Numbered from the stretch's first letter, positions 1 through 8,842 are shown. The stretch: 64,000 nucleotides of DNA from UKL13-3 sp044353855 (GCA_044353855.1 JBILBF010000005.1:1-64000); one strand, 5' to 3'. The notes: a model not told the origin generated them from the sequence alone. Made by a program: numbers and translations.

Positions 1-49
1 GCAGATGATACTTGGGTAAAACCTGGGAAAGTATGTCGTTGCCGTAATC
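1..49 (+). rRNA. 5S ribosomal RNA, 3' end only
   Basis: The first ~49 bases look like the 3' part of a bacterial 5S rRNA, with the typical GGGAAAGTAtGTCGttGCCG closing segment of loop E/helix IV and the terminal stem strand. The 5' half lies outside the window. A strong intrinsic terminator follows within a few bases, as expected at the end of an rRNA operon. I infer that 16S and 23S lie upstream. The assignment rests on remembered 5S consensus, not on an alignment. Confidence 0.75.
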
Positions 50-52
50 TTT

Positions 53-89
53 AAACCTCCTTCACTTTTTGTGTTGGAGGTTTTTTTTT
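53..89 (+). terminator. Intrinsic terminator of the rRNA operon
   Basis: AAACCTCC (53-60) pairs with GGAGGTTT (76-83). An inner CAC/GTG stem (63-65 with 71-73) lies beyond a small internal loop and closes a T5 loop. A run of T follows the stem directly. It lies just after the 5S rRNA end and 54 bases before the next start codon. Confidence 0.85.
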
Positions 90-142
90 GAATATTATTA
101 TTGTATTAGTTATTACTCTATTTAGCGTTATTGCATTGAATA

Positions 143-1363
143 ATGAAATTAATTAAATTATATATAACGTTTTCTTTTATATTTTCTTTGGTTCTCTCGT
201 TGTTTTTTTATGAAATGGCTAGGGCTTTGGTTAGTATTTCGATGATAGGTATTTTAGGAAGTATTATTTTATTTAACAATCCTAAGATGTTATTAATCAA
301 CTATTTTAAAAATATTCCTCTTCTTGTATTTAGTGGCATTTTTTTTAGCCTATTTATTTTTTTTATTAATTCTCAAAATTCTAACTATGCAATAAACAGA
401 GTTGAGATCAAAGCTCCCATTTTTGTATTGGCAATAGCTTTTGCAACTATTGGTAAAATACAAATTAGATTATATAAGATGTATTTATCTTTTTTTGTAT
501 TATTATGTCTTTTATCTACATTTTATACGATATCAAAATATCTAATATCATATGATTTGATAACAGAAAGTTATTTAAAAGCTAAGATAATGCCTAGTAT
601 TATTAATCATGTAAGATATAGTGTTGTGATTGCAATGGGAACTTATATTTCCTATTATTTATATATTGATTATAAACTATTAGCAAAAAAGTTTAGGTAT
701 TTTTTTTTAGCAACAGCCTTTATTCTTTTTATTTTCTTGCATATATATTCAGTAAGAAGTGGACTAGTTGCAATATATGGAGCTGTTTTTATAGAAATAT
801 TGAGATATGCTTATAAATCCCAAAAGAAGATTAGGGTGTTTTCACTATTCTTAGGAATATCAATATTTATAATTTCAGCAATTAACTTAATTCCAACATT
901 ACAAAACAAATGGATTAATACAAAGCTGGATATTATGACCTATTATAATGGTGGATATCCTAATTTTAATTCACTTACAACACGTTTCATTTCATATGAT
1001 GCTGCAATTTCAATATTTAAGGAACACCCATTATTTGGTTGTGGTATTGGTGATATAAAAAATGAAACAGATAACTATTTTCATCAGTATTATCCCATGA
1101 TTGAGATTCCAATTCTCCCTCATAATCAATTTTTGTTTTACTTGGCTGGAACAGGAATTTTTGGACTTATTTTATTTTGCTTTTGTTTCTATTTCCCACT
1201 CTTTTATAATAATAACTGGAGGAATAAAATATTATTGACCCATTACGTAATGCTTACACTTTCGTTTATGACAGAACCAATGTTGGAAACTCAATTAGGA
1301 GTAGCATTTTCTCTTTTATTTATTTTTCTACCATTATCTCAAGAAATAAAATCTTCAAATTGA
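143..1363 (+). CDS. O-antigen ligase / Wzy-like polymerase, multi-pass membrane protein
   Basis: A 406-residue, strongly hydrophobic protein with about ten predicted membrane helices and a long extracytoplasmic loop near residues 270-335. In that loop, FKEHPLFGCGIGD followed by LPHNQFLFYLAGTGIFG is the typical signature of the Wzy_C (O-antigen ligase/polymerase) family. These proteins join or polymerise undecaprenyl-linked glycans at the periplasmic face of the inner membrane. The start is the first ATG after the rRNA terminator. Its 3' end overlaps the convergent glycosyltransferase gene by 25 bases, and that neighbour also belongs to envelope glycan synthesis. Whether it is a ligase (WaaL-like) or a polymerase (Wzy-like) cannot be told from sequence alone. 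Confidence 0.75.
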   Translation: MKLIKLYITFSFIFSLVLSLFFYEMARALVSISMIGILGSIILFNNPKMLLINYFKNIPLLVFSGIFFSLFIFFINSQNSNYAINRVEIKAPIFVLAIAFATIGKIQIRLYKMYLSFFVLLCLLSTFYTISKYLISYDLITESYLKAKIMPSIINHVRYSVVIAMGTYISYYLYIDYKLLAKKFRYFFLATAFILFIFLHIYSVRSGLVAIYGAVFIEILRYAYKSQKKIRVFSLFLGISIFIISAINLIPTLQNKWINTKLDIMTYYNGGYPNFNSLTTRFISYDAAISIFKEHPLFGCGIGDIKNETDNYFHQYYPMIEIPILPHNQFLFYLAGTGIFGLILFCFCFYFPLFYNNNWRNKILLTHYVMLTLSFMTEPMLETQLGVAFSLLFIFLPLSQEIKSSN

Positions 1364-2121
1364 CTTTTTTGCAACTTTAATAATTTCTTATACTTTAAAG
1401 AAACTTCTTTAGCTATAATTAAAGCAATATAAAATCCATGTTTACCATCAATAAAACCCAATTTTAAAAAGTAATCTCTAATAAATCGAAAGACAGGATT
1501 GACAATTGTTTTTAGAAATGAACTTTTTTTTCCGTTTTTAAAATAGGCTTGAGCAGCAATAGTTGAAAAATAATCTGCTTTTTTAAAGTGTTCTTTAGTT
1601 GATTGATAGGAATAATGTAATAAGTTACCTTTTAAATGATAAGTTGTAGATCCTTCTTTCATTTCAAAACGATCGTGAGGATTTATTCCAGACCAAAATC
1701 CTTTTCTGCTATCCCATAATCTTAGTTTTTTATCAGGATACCATGCACCATGTCGAATCCATTTGCCACAATAATTGTTTAAACGGTTTATGGTATAACC
1801 ATCATAAATCCAGTTCATTTTTATCGATTTAATTTGGCTTAAGAATTTTTCATCAGGGAATTCATCAGCATCAACAGATAAAATATGAGGGTATTTTGCT
1901 TGAGTAATCGCAAAGTTTTTTTGTTCAATATGACCTTCAAATTTATGTTGGATAATTTTACAATTTTTATTTCTAAGAATATCAATAGTTTTATCGTTTG
2001 AAAAGGAATCAACAATTAAAATTTCATCAGCAATAGTTTCAATTGTATTTACACAACGTTCTATATTTCTTTCTTCGTTATAGGTAATAATTACAACACT
2101 AAGTTTTATGTTTTCACTCAT
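1339..2121 (-). CDS. Glycosyltransferase family 2, WaaE/KdtX-like
   Basis: A 260-residue GT-A type glycosyltransferase. The N-terminus LSVVIITYNEERNIERCV is the nucleotide-sugar binding start of GT2, and VDSFSNDKT and the metal-binding LSVDADEFPDE (about residues 80-90) follow. The C-terminal half (RHGAWYPDKKLRLW, NPHDRFE, LLHYSY) matches the WaaE/KdtX type that adds glucose or another hexose to the LPS core. It is the last gene of a four-gene operon; its start overlaps the end of the LysM gene by 8 bases. The 3' end overlaps the convergent O-antigen ligase-like gene, so a role in lipopolysaccharide assembly is a reasonable inference. The sugar donor and acceptor are unknown. Confidence 0.82.
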   Translation of the reverse strand: MSENIKLSVVIITYNEERNIERCVNTIETIADEILIVDSFSNDKTIDILRNKNCKIIQHKFEGHIEQKNFAITQAKYPHILSVDADEFPDEKFLSQIKSIKMNWIYDGYTINRLNNYCGKWIRHGAWYPDKKLRLWDSRKGFWSGINPHDRFEMKEGSTTYHLKGNLLHYSYQSTKEHFKKADYFSTIAAQAYFKNGKKSSFLKTIVNPVFRFIRDYFLKLGFIDGKHGFYIALIIAKEVSLKYKKLLKLQKSQFEDFIS

Positions 2122-2827
2122 TAGTTGATTGGTTATAATTGATAATAATTCGAAATATGCTATTTTGTATGTTTAGATTTTCAAAAACGTCATTTGTTAG
2201 TCCTAAAACACATCCATCATTTAGCAGTTCATTTATTTCAATTTGAGTTAAAATTTGGTTGTTATTTTCAGGATTAATACATAAAATCATAGTACCAATT
2301 TGTAGATTAGGGTGGCTTATTTTATTAGTTTTCGCTATGTTTCCAACCTCTTGAATTTGAGTACTATAATTGGATAAAATAATTTTAGTAGTTTCCTGAA
2401 TAGACGTCATGGAATTTTTTTCATTCCATTTTTCATAGGCTTTTATAGTTAGATTGCCAGAAACAATAAGTTCTTGTCCTATGGTTATATTGTTTTTTTT
2501 AAGATTGTTCCAACTAATTAATTGTTGTTGGGTTATTTTATATTTTTGAGCAATTTTAAGCGTTGTTTCACCTGCAATAACTGCATGTTTTTTATAATTT
2601 GTTGTTTCTTTAGATTCTACATTAGTATGAGATTCTTCTATTTTTATTTTTGAAGAATCAATTTTATTTTCTAATTTTTCTATAAAGTGTTCAATTGTTT
2701 GAGTACTTTCATTGTTTTGGGAAAAGATCAAATAATCTTGCTTATTTATAATTATTTGAGAAAAAGTAATTGCATTTGCATTTAATAATAACATGCTAAT
2801 GTTTATGGCAAAAAGAGTTTTCTTCAT
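2114..2827 (-). CDS. Secreted LysM-domain protein
   Basis: A 237-residue protein with a signal peptide (MKKTLFAINISMLLLNANA) and one LysM domain at about residues 81-123 (HAVIAGETTLKIAQKYKI, then ITIGQELIV). LysM modules bind N-acetylglucosamine polymers such as peptidoglycan, so a periplasmic wall-binding role is likely. No catalytic domain is visible in the rest of the protein. The start overlaps the upstream ABM gene in an ATGA arrangement and the stop overlaps the downstream glycosyltransferase start by 8 bases, so the genes are almost certainly co-transcribed. The C-terminal ~110 residues match no family I know. Confidence 0.75.
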   Translation of the reverse strand: MKKTLFAINISMLLLNANAITFSQIIINKQDYLIFSQNNESTQTIEHFIEKLENKIDSSKIKIEESHTNVESKETTNYKKHAVIAGETTLKIAQKYKITQQQLISWNNLKKNNITIGQELIVSGNLTIKAYEKWNEKNSMTSIQETTKIILSNYSTQIQEVGNIAKTNKISHPNLQIGTMILCINPENNNQILTQIEINELLNDGCVLGLTNDVFENLNIQNSIFRIIINYNQSTNE

Positions 2828-3120
2828 TTTACGTTATCAATTAAATTTGTACTCCAGGCTTGAGCTTTAGCAATAAATAATATTCGAGTTTTTAACCAAG
2901 TTGTTTTAAATAAATCTGATTTTCTATATTTTTCTAAACAATTATTATCAGACCAAAGACTATAGGTGTAAAACACATTATTTTCATTAGCATCTTGTAA
3001 TAGTTTTAATCCGTGATTACCTGGAAAAGATGCAATTTTCAACTTTGAATCATTAAAAATTTCAATGAATTCATCTGTTTTTTTTGGATCAAAAGTCATT
3101 CTTACAATTCTATTAATCAT
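2824..3120 (-). CDS. Small ABM (antibiotic biosynthesis monooxygenase-like) domain protein
   Basis: A 98-residue ferredoxin-like fold protein: MINRIVRMTFDPKKTDEFIE at the N-terminus, GNHGLKLL in the middle and YSLWSDNNCLEKYRKSDLF toward the end. This is the usual layout of ABM proteins, which are small dimers including heme-degrading and quinol monooxygenases. Substrate and even enzymatic activity cannot be deduced. It overlaps the upstream SAM hydroxide adenosyltransferase by 8 bases and the downstream LysM gene by 4. In many Bacteroidota such a gene accompanies the SAM-dependent neighbour, though I recall this only in general terms. Confidence 0.75.
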   Translation of the reverse strand: MINRIVRMTFDPKKTDEFIEIFNDSKLKIASFPGNHGLKLLQDANENNVFYTYSLWSDNNCLEKYRKSDLFKTTWLKTRILFIAKAQAWSTNLIDNVK

Positions 3121-3895
3121 AAAATTCTATATAAATTTGGGATCCTATTTTTAACCCAAGTAACTGTGCTGCTTTTCCTTCATTCATGGCAATTTCTAAG
3201 TTGTCTTCTTCATTAAAAAGTGCAAGTTCATTTCCACCAATTACATCACTATAGTTTTTACTAATATAATTTATGGAAAGTTTTCTGCTAAAGAAAATCT
3301 TAAAAGAATTTTTTCCTTTTAGTTTATTTTCAAAGATTTCCTTCTTGATATTTGTGATTACATTATCATATCCGTCTATGAATACTATATTACCTCGGAT
3401 TATAGATTCTTCTATCACGGGCATTAAAGTTTGTTTGATATTTTTTATATCACCTAGAGTTGCTAATTCATTTATATCAATCCCTTTATTTAATTGAATA
3501 CATAAATAAGTAAATAAGTTTTTTTCTGGGAATAAATCGTTTTCTTCAATAAACTGTTTTTTTACGATATAAAATACTGCATGTCTTCTTTCAAATAAGA
3601 GTGAAAAAATTCCATTATCAGCACCAATAAAAAATTGGCCATCACTTACAGCTATAATGAACTGTTTGTTTGCAGCATAATTAGTATTGATACAAATAAG
3701 GTGAATTGAGTTAAGAGGATAATACCAAACTATTTGTTTTAATAAAAAAGCTGCTTGAAGTATATCATTAGGGATAATTGTATTTGAAATATCAACAATT
3801 TGAGCTGAAGGCATTTGTGTATAAATAGATCCCTTTACTGCTGCATTGTAAGGGCTATTATTTCCATAATCGCTTGTAATTGTGATAAAAGACAC
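3113..3895 (-). CDS. SAM hydroxide adenosyltransferase (DUF62 family)
   Basis: A 260-residue member of the SAM hydroxide adenosyltransferase / fluorinase-chlorinase superfamily. Described members hydrolyse S-adenosylmethionine to adenosine and methionine. Visible family marks are ITITSDYG near the N-terminus, AAVKG, the GADNGIFSLLF segment around residues 92-102 and GNIVFIDGYDNVITNI near residues 168-183. The usual DITH/DISH motif reads DISNT here, a His-to-Asn change. The start is GTG at 3895, the only start that keeps the conserved N-terminal strand. It is the first gene of a tightly overlapping four-gene unit and is divergent from phoH. Its cellular role is not established. Confidence 0.82.
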   Translation of the reverse strand: MSFITITSDYGNNSPYNAAVKGSIYTQMPSAQIVDISNTIIPNDILQAAFLLKQIVWYYPLNSIHLICINTNYAANKQFIIAVSDGQFFIGADNGIFSLLFERRHAVFYIVKKQFIEENDLFPEKNLFTYLCIQLNKGIDINELATLGDIKNIKQTLMPVIEESIIRGNIVFIDGYDNVITNIKKEIFENKLKGKNSFKIFFSRKLSINYISKNYSDVIGGNELALFNEEDNLEIAMNEGKAAQLLGLKIGSQIYIEFYD

Positions 3896-4040
3896 TTCTT
3901 CGTTTTATATTAGAGTTATAGTAAAAATATTAATTTTAATAATGTATTCACATTTTGCAAAGTAACCTTTTGCTTTGTTACATTTGTCAATGCGAAAATA
4001 TCATTCGTAATTGAGTTTATTCAACTAAAATATTATTCGT

Positions 4041-5027
4041 TTGGTTAACAAAGAAATTATTATTGATCATATTGAGCCGGCCGAACTTTTGGGGGTTAAT
4101 AACAAGTACTTAAAATTAGCACAACAATTTTATCCTAAGCTTAAAATTGTATCAAGAGGTTTACAACTTTTTGTTAGTGGTAATTTAATGGATATTGAAT
4201 TATTTGAAAATCAATTAGAAATTATTACTAAACATATAAAAAGATACGGAAGTATTAGTGAAAGTATGTTAGAAGAGATATTAAATCGGAATAATCAGTC
4301 ACCATCATCTGAATTTATTGAAAAAAAAATAACTGACGAAGTACAATCAACTGGGGACGTTATTTTATTTGGAAATGGAGGAAAAGTAATAAGAGCAAAA
4401 ACGCCTAACCAACGAAAAATGGTTGAGTTGCTTAAGAATAATGATATTTTATTTGCCATTGGACCTGCCGGAACGGGTAAGACATATACTGCTGTTGCAT
4501 TAGCAGTAAAAGCATTAAAGGATAAAGAAATAAAAAGGATAATACTAGCTAGACCAGCAGTGGAAGCTGGTGAGAATCTTGGTTTTTTACCTGGAGATTT
4601 AAAAGAAAAAATAGATCCCTATTTACGTCCACTTTACGATGCTTTAGATGATATGATTCAGCCAGAAAAGTTAAAACAACATTTAGAATCTAGAGTTATT
4701 GAAATTGCTCCTTTGGCATTTATGCGTGGCCGAACATTGGATAATGCGTTTGTGATTTTAGATGAAGCTCAAAATGCAACTGATTTACAATTAAAGATGT
4801 TTTTAACTAGAATGGGACCCAATGCTAAATTTATTGTAACAGGTGACTTAACACAAATAGATTTGCCAACAAAACAAGCTTCGGGTTTGGTAAGAGCAAC
4901 TAAAATTTTAGAAGGAATAGAAGGAATAAAGTTTGCTTATTTAACCTATGAAGATGTTGTTAGACATAGATTGGTTAAAGATATTATAAAAGCATATGAT
5001 GTTACTTCGGATTCAATTAAAAAATGA
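4041..5027 (+). CDS. phoH: PhoH-like ATPase
   Basis: A 328-residue PhoH-family protein, an AAA-like ATPase related to the helicase core and linked to RNA metabolism. An N-terminal KH-like region carries the ELLGVNNKYLKLAQQFYP motif. Walker A is GPAGTGKTYTAVALA near residue 140 and Walker B is AFVILDEAQNAT near residue 230, followed by TRMGPNAKFIVTGDLTQIDLP. The start is TTG at 4041: an in-frame stop lies at 4026-4028, and the first ATG would remove the conserved N-terminal block. purC follows about 150 bases downstream on the same strand. Confidence 0.9.
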   Translation: MVNKEIIIDHIEPAELLGVNNKYLKLAQQFYPKLKIVSRGLQLFVSGNLMDIELFENQLEIITKHIKRYGSISESMLEEILNRNNQSPSSEFIEKKITDEVQSTGDVILFGNGGKVIRAKTPNQRKMVELLKNNDILFAIGPAGTGKTYTAVALAVKALKDKEIKRIILARPAVEAGENLGFLPGDLKEKIDPYLRPLYDALDDMIQPEKLKQHLESRVIEIAPLAFMRGRTLDNAFVILDEAQNATDLQLKMFLTRMGPNAKFIVTGDLTQIDLPTKQASGLVRATKILEGIEGIKFAYLTYEDVVRHRLVKDIIKAYDVTSDSIKK

Positions 5028-5180
5028 GTCTATTATTAAATACTTAAAGGATTATATAGTTATTTTTAATTATGTTATACATGAAGGATTTATATTGTAT
5101 TCTTTCAAAATATATTAATTTAAAATATCATTAATTTATAAATTCAAATTTTTTAATATACGTAAATAAAATTTTCTAAT

Positions 5181-6128
5181 ATGGAAAACGCATTGGTATC
5201 GACACAATATTTTTTTAAGAATCAAAAGTCTTTTTACCGAGGAAAGGTAAGAGATGTTTATAATATAAATGATGAATTGTTGGTGATGGTTGCTTGTGAC
5301 AGAATATCAGCATTTGATGTAGTGTTAAAAAGAGCAATACCATTTAAGGGGCAAGTATTGAATCAAATTGCATCTCATTTTTTAGATATGGCATCAGCTA
5401 TAGTTCCTAATTGGAAAATTTCAAGTCCGGATGAAAATGTAACAATTGGAGTATGTTGCGAGCCATATAAGGTAGAAATGGTTATTCGAGGTTATTTAGC
5501 AGGACATGCTTGGAGAGAATACAAATTAGGTAAAAGATTAATATGTGGTGTAAATATGCCAGATGGATTACTTGAAAACGATAAGTTACCATTTCCAATT
5601 ATTACACCTACTATTAAAGCCTTTGAAGGGCATGATGAAGATATATCTCGTGAAGAGATTATTGATAAAGGATTGGTTAAAGAAGAAGAATATATACAAT
5701 TAGAAGAGTATACGCACAAACTTTATGCAATGGGTACAGAAGCTGCAGCCAAACAGCAATTGATTTTAGTAGATACAAAATATGAATTTGGTAAAAAAGG
5801 TGAAACAATATTGTTAATTGATGAGATACATACCCCTGATTCTTCCCGATATTTTTACAAAGACACATATGAATCTATTCAAGCGAAAGATCAACAGCAA
5901 AAACAACTTTCTAAGGAGTTTGTACGTCAATGGCTAATTGAAAATAATTTTCAAGGTTTGGAAGGACAACTTCAACCTGAAATGAGTGATGATTTTGTTA
6001 ATTTGGTTACCAATCGTTATATAGAGCTTTATGAGCAAATTACCGGGGTCAATTTTGTAAAAGGAGACTATAGAGATATTGAAAATAGAATTCAAAAAAA
6101 CGTGGAAAATTATTTAGATAAATTGTAA
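5181..6128 (+). CDS. purC: SAICAR synthetase (phosphoribosylaminoimidazolesuccinocarboxamide synthase)
   Basis: A 315-residue purine biosynthesis enzyme. It joins CAIR with aspartate, using ATP, to form SAICAR. The sequence shows the N-terminal FYRGKVRDVYNI phosphate loop, ACDRISAFDVVL, the substrate-binding VIRGYLAGHAWREY and the LLIDEIHTPDSSRY block near residues 212-226. The length is in the longer range usual for the yeast/Bacteroidota-type enzyme. The gene is convergent with the TPR lipoprotein, with 7 bases between stops. The 153 bases between phoH and purC are very AT-rich with no recognisable element. Confidence 0.95.
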   Translation: MENALVSTQYFFKNQKSFYRGKVRDVYNINDELLVMVACDRISAFDVVLKRAIPFKGQVLNQIASHFLDMASAIVPNWKISSPDENVTIGVCCEPYKVEMVIRGYLAGHAWREYKLGKRLICGVNMPDGLLENDKLPFPIITPTIKAFEGHDEDISREEIIDKGLVKEEEYIQLEEYTHKLYAMGTEAAAKQQLILVDTKYEFGKKGETILLIDEIHTPDSSRYFYKDTYESIQAKDQQQKQLSKEFVRQWLIENNFQGLEGQLQPEMSDDFVNLVTNRYIELYEQITGVNFVKGDYRDIENRIQKNVENYLDKL

Positions 6129-6135
6129 TCTATAA

Positions 6136-7548
6136 TTATTTATAACTGTATCCCAAAAACTGTAAAGATTGAAATGTTGCTATAGTTGTTTTTCCTTTTT
6201 CTATATCAAAAGTAAAAGGTATTTGTTCATTGATGTTATTTTTACCAATTGTGGTAAGTGTTAATTGAGTATTTCCTGAGGGAATAGATAAACGACAGTA
6301 ATTGATGGAATAGGGAAGGAGTTGCCAATTTCGTGTATCTGCTTGTTCTGTAATTGCATTTACAATACTTATAGCAGCACCCAATCCTTCGTTTCCTTCG
6401 CTACCTAATTCAGCAGCTGATTGTTTTATAGCAAGTCGTAAAAGAGCTTCAGTTATCTCTTTTACCATTCTGTCTTGTAATGAACGATATGCAATAGCAT
6501 CGATATTTTCAGCAAGATTAAATGAAGATGATATGTTAGATGAGTCAACTGAACAAGTTGCCGAATGATATAAGGGTTTTCGGGTAATATATTTTGGATA
6601 AGCAACTCTAATAAATTTCAATGCTGTTATTCCATCTCGTTGATTTTTATCTCCAACATAATAGGGTATTTTTATACCTAATTCTACGTTATTAAAGTTT
6701 ACATAACCATTCCCAGCGGGTGTAATGACAAAGGTGAAACTGCTTTCTGTTTTTATGGGGCCTAATCCATTATTCCAAAAAAACAATAATGTTCCATTAT
6801 CGTTGTTTTCCGATTCATAAGTTAGGTTGAACCTGTTTTCATACATTTTTTGATCTTCATAAAAACCTACTAAATGAGCTGTTCTAATAATGTCTTTTTT
6901 TAATTGAAGCGGAGTAGGTGTATTTAGCATTTTAGAATACTCAACTTCATATATTTCTAAGGCATTTCTGTATGAAATAAATGCGCTATTGTAGTCCTTT
7001 TGAGCGTCATAAATCATTCCCATTAAATTATGAGCAAAGGCATCGCGTTTGTATTTGTTTTCTCCGTTATAGTAGTCTGTTATTTTTTGAAGTTTTAACA
7101 TCATTCTTTTACATTCAACAAGTGCAGCATCCAAATCCCCTTTTTGTGCATAATTTAGAGTGGTGTAATAATGCAATAAAATTTGTTCAAATCCTTCTCC
7201 ACCATATGGTTCAATTTTAGGATTTGTGATAAAACTTAATGTTTTAGCTAAGTAATTTTTTCTGTAATCTTCTACATAAAAATCGGCTTTTTGAAAGTAA
7301 GTATTGCTAGAGTCTAAATCGCCTTTCATCCAGTATACTGTTCCTCTATTAAAGTAATAAAGCAATATATCTTTACGCTTTATTTTACTCTCGTTTGATA
7401 ACAGTATATTGTTTGCCTCTTTTAATCTTCCTGCATATAAGGCTTGCATAAAATTTTCATTCTTTTGATAATAGGTTGCACAAGATGTAATGAGTACAAC
7501 GAATAACCCGAAGTAAAAAAAAATATTATTACTTTTCTGAAAATTCAT
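6136..7548 (-). CDS. TPR-repeat lipoprotein (COG3014-like)
   Basis: A 470-residue predicted outer-membrane or periplasmic lipoprotein: hydrophobic signal then LITSC lipobox (Cys23). Tetratricopeptide-like helical pairs cover residues ~30-220 (for example YYFNRGTVYWMKGDLDSSN and HNLMGMIYDAQKDYNSAF). The C-terminal half is beta-rich with no catalytic motif. Genes of this type commonly sit beside an LpoB-like lipoprotein, as here, with 100 bases between them. The function is not established. The LpoB link suggests a role in envelope or peptidoglycan assembly, but that is inference. Confidence 0.7.
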   Translation of the reverse strand: MNFQKSNNIFFYFGLFVVLITSCATYYQKNENFMQALYAGRLKEANNILLSNESKIKRKDILLYYFNRGTVYWMKGDLDSSNTYFQKADFYVEDYRKNYLAKTLSFITNPKIEPYGGEGFEQILLHYYTTLNYAQKGDLDAALVECKRMMLKLQKITDYYNGENKYKRDAFAHNLMGMIYDAQKDYNSAFISYRNALEIYEVEYSKMLNTPTPLQLKKDIIRTAHLVGFYEDQKMYENRFNLTYESENNDNGTLLFFWNNGLGPIKTESSFTFVITPAGNGYVNFNNVELGIKIPYYVGDKNQRDGITALKFIRVAYPKYITRKPLYHSATCSVDSSNISSSFNLAENIDAIAYRSLQDRMVKEITEALLRLAIKQSAAELGSEGNEGLGAAISIVNAITEQADTRNWQLLPYSINYCRLSIPSGNTQLTLTTIGKNNINEQIPFTFDIEKGKTTIATFQSLQFLGYSYK

Positions 7549-7648
7549 TGGTAAGTTAATGAGTATATAATTGATGTAATTAATAAAGCACCATTTTAAT
7601 ATAGTGTATTAATAGTTAAATAAATACACAATTAATTATTGCCTTTTA

Positions 7649-8233
7649 TTAATTTTTAATATACTTTTTGATTTCTTTTTCTCCTAACCAAACTTTTTCG
7701 TTTGTTTCTAAGTCAGTAAGCTCAAGTGTTACCTGATATGCTACCGTTTTTTTGTTTTTATATTGGTCAACTATCGAAACTACTACACCATTAAGCATAA
7801 AATCGGCACCCTTTTCACGACCCCATTTTTTCTTGCTTTCTTCACTTGAAAAAGTTTGTTGATCATTTCGTTCGTCTCTAATTTGGCTTCTTTCATTGCC
7901 TGATTGAACAACTCCAACAACTCCTGAATTGATAAACGTTTTTTCTAAATCTTTGATAAAAGTGATTGGGTCAATTTGTTCAGTGCTTTTATTTCTTATG
8001 CTACCAATAATTACAATAGGTTTACGACTCATTTTTTGTTCAAAGTTTGATCTCCAAGGCCTTTCTAATACATCTTTTATCATTTCGTTTGCAACAAGTT
8101 TTGAATCTGAATCATTCCATCTTCCACTAAGGTCTGTTTGTTGGTTAGGGTCAATACGTGTTACTTTTCTATTAGCACATGATGTAACAAATAATAGAGA
8201 GAAGATTATTGGAAAGATAAATAGATTTTTCAT
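7649..8233 (-). CDS. LpoB-like lipoprotein (penicillin-binding protein activator family)
   Basis: A lipoprotein of 194 residues from the ATG at 8233 (a TTG two codons upstream is less likely). The signal peptide ends in FVTSC. The body matches the LpoB/COG3417 fold: DLSGRWNDSDSKLVANEMI, KPIVIIGSIRNKSTEQID, then GADFMLNGVVVSI and ELTDLETNEKVWLGEKEIKK. In Enterobacteria LpoB activates PBP1b from the outer membrane. Bacteroidota homologues are widespread but their partner is less clear. A TAGATTTG box lies upstream at 8266-8273. It probably forms a two-gene unit with the TPR lipoprotein downstream. Confidence 0.8.
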   Translation of the reverse strand: MKNLFIFPIIFSLLFVTSCANRKVTRIDPNQQTDLSGRWNDSDSKLVANEMIKDVLERPWRSNFEQKMSRKPIVIIGSIRNKSTEQIDPITFIKDLEKTFINSGVVGVVQSGNERSQIRDERNDQQTFSSEESKKKWGREKGADFMLNGVVVSIVDQYKNKKTVAYQVTLELTDLETNEKVWLGEKEIKKYIKN

Positions 8234-8265
8234 AAGCAAGTTTTATTTAAGTTGGTTGTTTTCAT

Positions 8266-8273
8266 CAAATCTA
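8266..8273 (-). promoter_or_regulatory. Candidate -7 box for the LpoB/TPR lipoprotein unit
   Basis: The minus strand reads TAGATTTG, an exact match to the Bacteroidota TAnnTTTG -7 box, about 33 bases before the ATG at 8233. A TTTG lies only 12 bases upstream, so the -33 element at proper spacing is weak. Assigned by consensus only. Confidence 0.35.
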
Positions 8274-8301
8274 TAAAAATGATGCCAAATTATTGTAAAA
8301 C

Positions 8302-8325
8302 AAAAAAAGAGCCGAAGCTCTTTTA
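8302..8325 (-). terminator. Intrinsic terminator with UUCG loop
   Basis: On the minus strand AAAAGAGC-TTCG-GCTCTTTT forms a perfect 8-bp stem with a very stable UUCG loop, followed by a T run. It lies 29 bases after the azurin-like gene stop and before the LpoB promoter. It therefore marks the 3' end of the long minus-strand unit that begins near 17.2 kb. Confidence 0.9.
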
Positions 8326-8353
8326 AGATAAACGAATAAATATTGAGTGTAAA

Positions 8354-8842
8354 TTACTCAACAATTAGAATTCCTTGCATTTTTTGCCAATGGCCAGGAT
8401 AGGTGCAAATGTAGCTATAGGTACCAGCTTCAGGTGCAGTAAACTCAATTTTCACTGACGCACCAGGTTTGGTAACACCTGACCCGGCAATAACATTGGC
8501 ATTTGAAGCATTAAAATAGTTTTGTTCTTTTAATGGAATACCTTCCATTGCAACTTCCTTTTCAGATCCTTGTTTTACAAAAACAATATTATGCAACATG
8601 CTTTCGTCAGAACCTGTATTGGTTAAGTTAACAGTTACTTTAGCACCTGATTTCACCTTTATTTCTTTGGTATCATAGGCCATATCGGCCATTGTATTAC
8701 CAATTGCATTAATGGTAAACTCATAATTTTCTGTTGGTGTTGATTGTTCTGTAGGTGTTGTGTTTACAGATTTGGGACTTTCACCCCCACAAGAGGCAAA
8801 AAAAATAGCTGTAGTTGCTAAACTTAGTAGTTGGATTTTCAT
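8354..8842 (-). CDS. Azurin-like blue copper lipoprotein
   Basis: A 162-residue cupredoxin with a lipoprotein signal (FASC, Cys18), a Thr/Pro/Ser-rich linker and an azurin-type domain from about residue 40. All four usual copper ligands can be seen: His84 in SMLHNIVF, Cys146 and His151 in ICTYPGHWQ, and Met155 in KMQG. It is expected to carry electrons in the periplasm or at the outer-membrane surface. It is the last gene before a strong terminator and lies 49 bases after the AsmA gene. A heptaheme cytochrome is encoded elsewhere in the window (58.7 kb), but no partner is proven. Confidence 0.88.
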   Translation of the reverse strand: MKIQLLSLATTAIFFASCGGESPKSVNTTPTEQSTPTENYEFTINAIGNTMADMAYDTKEIKVKSGAKVTVNLTNTGSDESMLHNIVFVKQGSEKEVAMEGIPLKEQNYFNASNANVIAGSGVTKPGASVKIEFTAPEAGTYSYICTYPGHWQKMQGILIVE

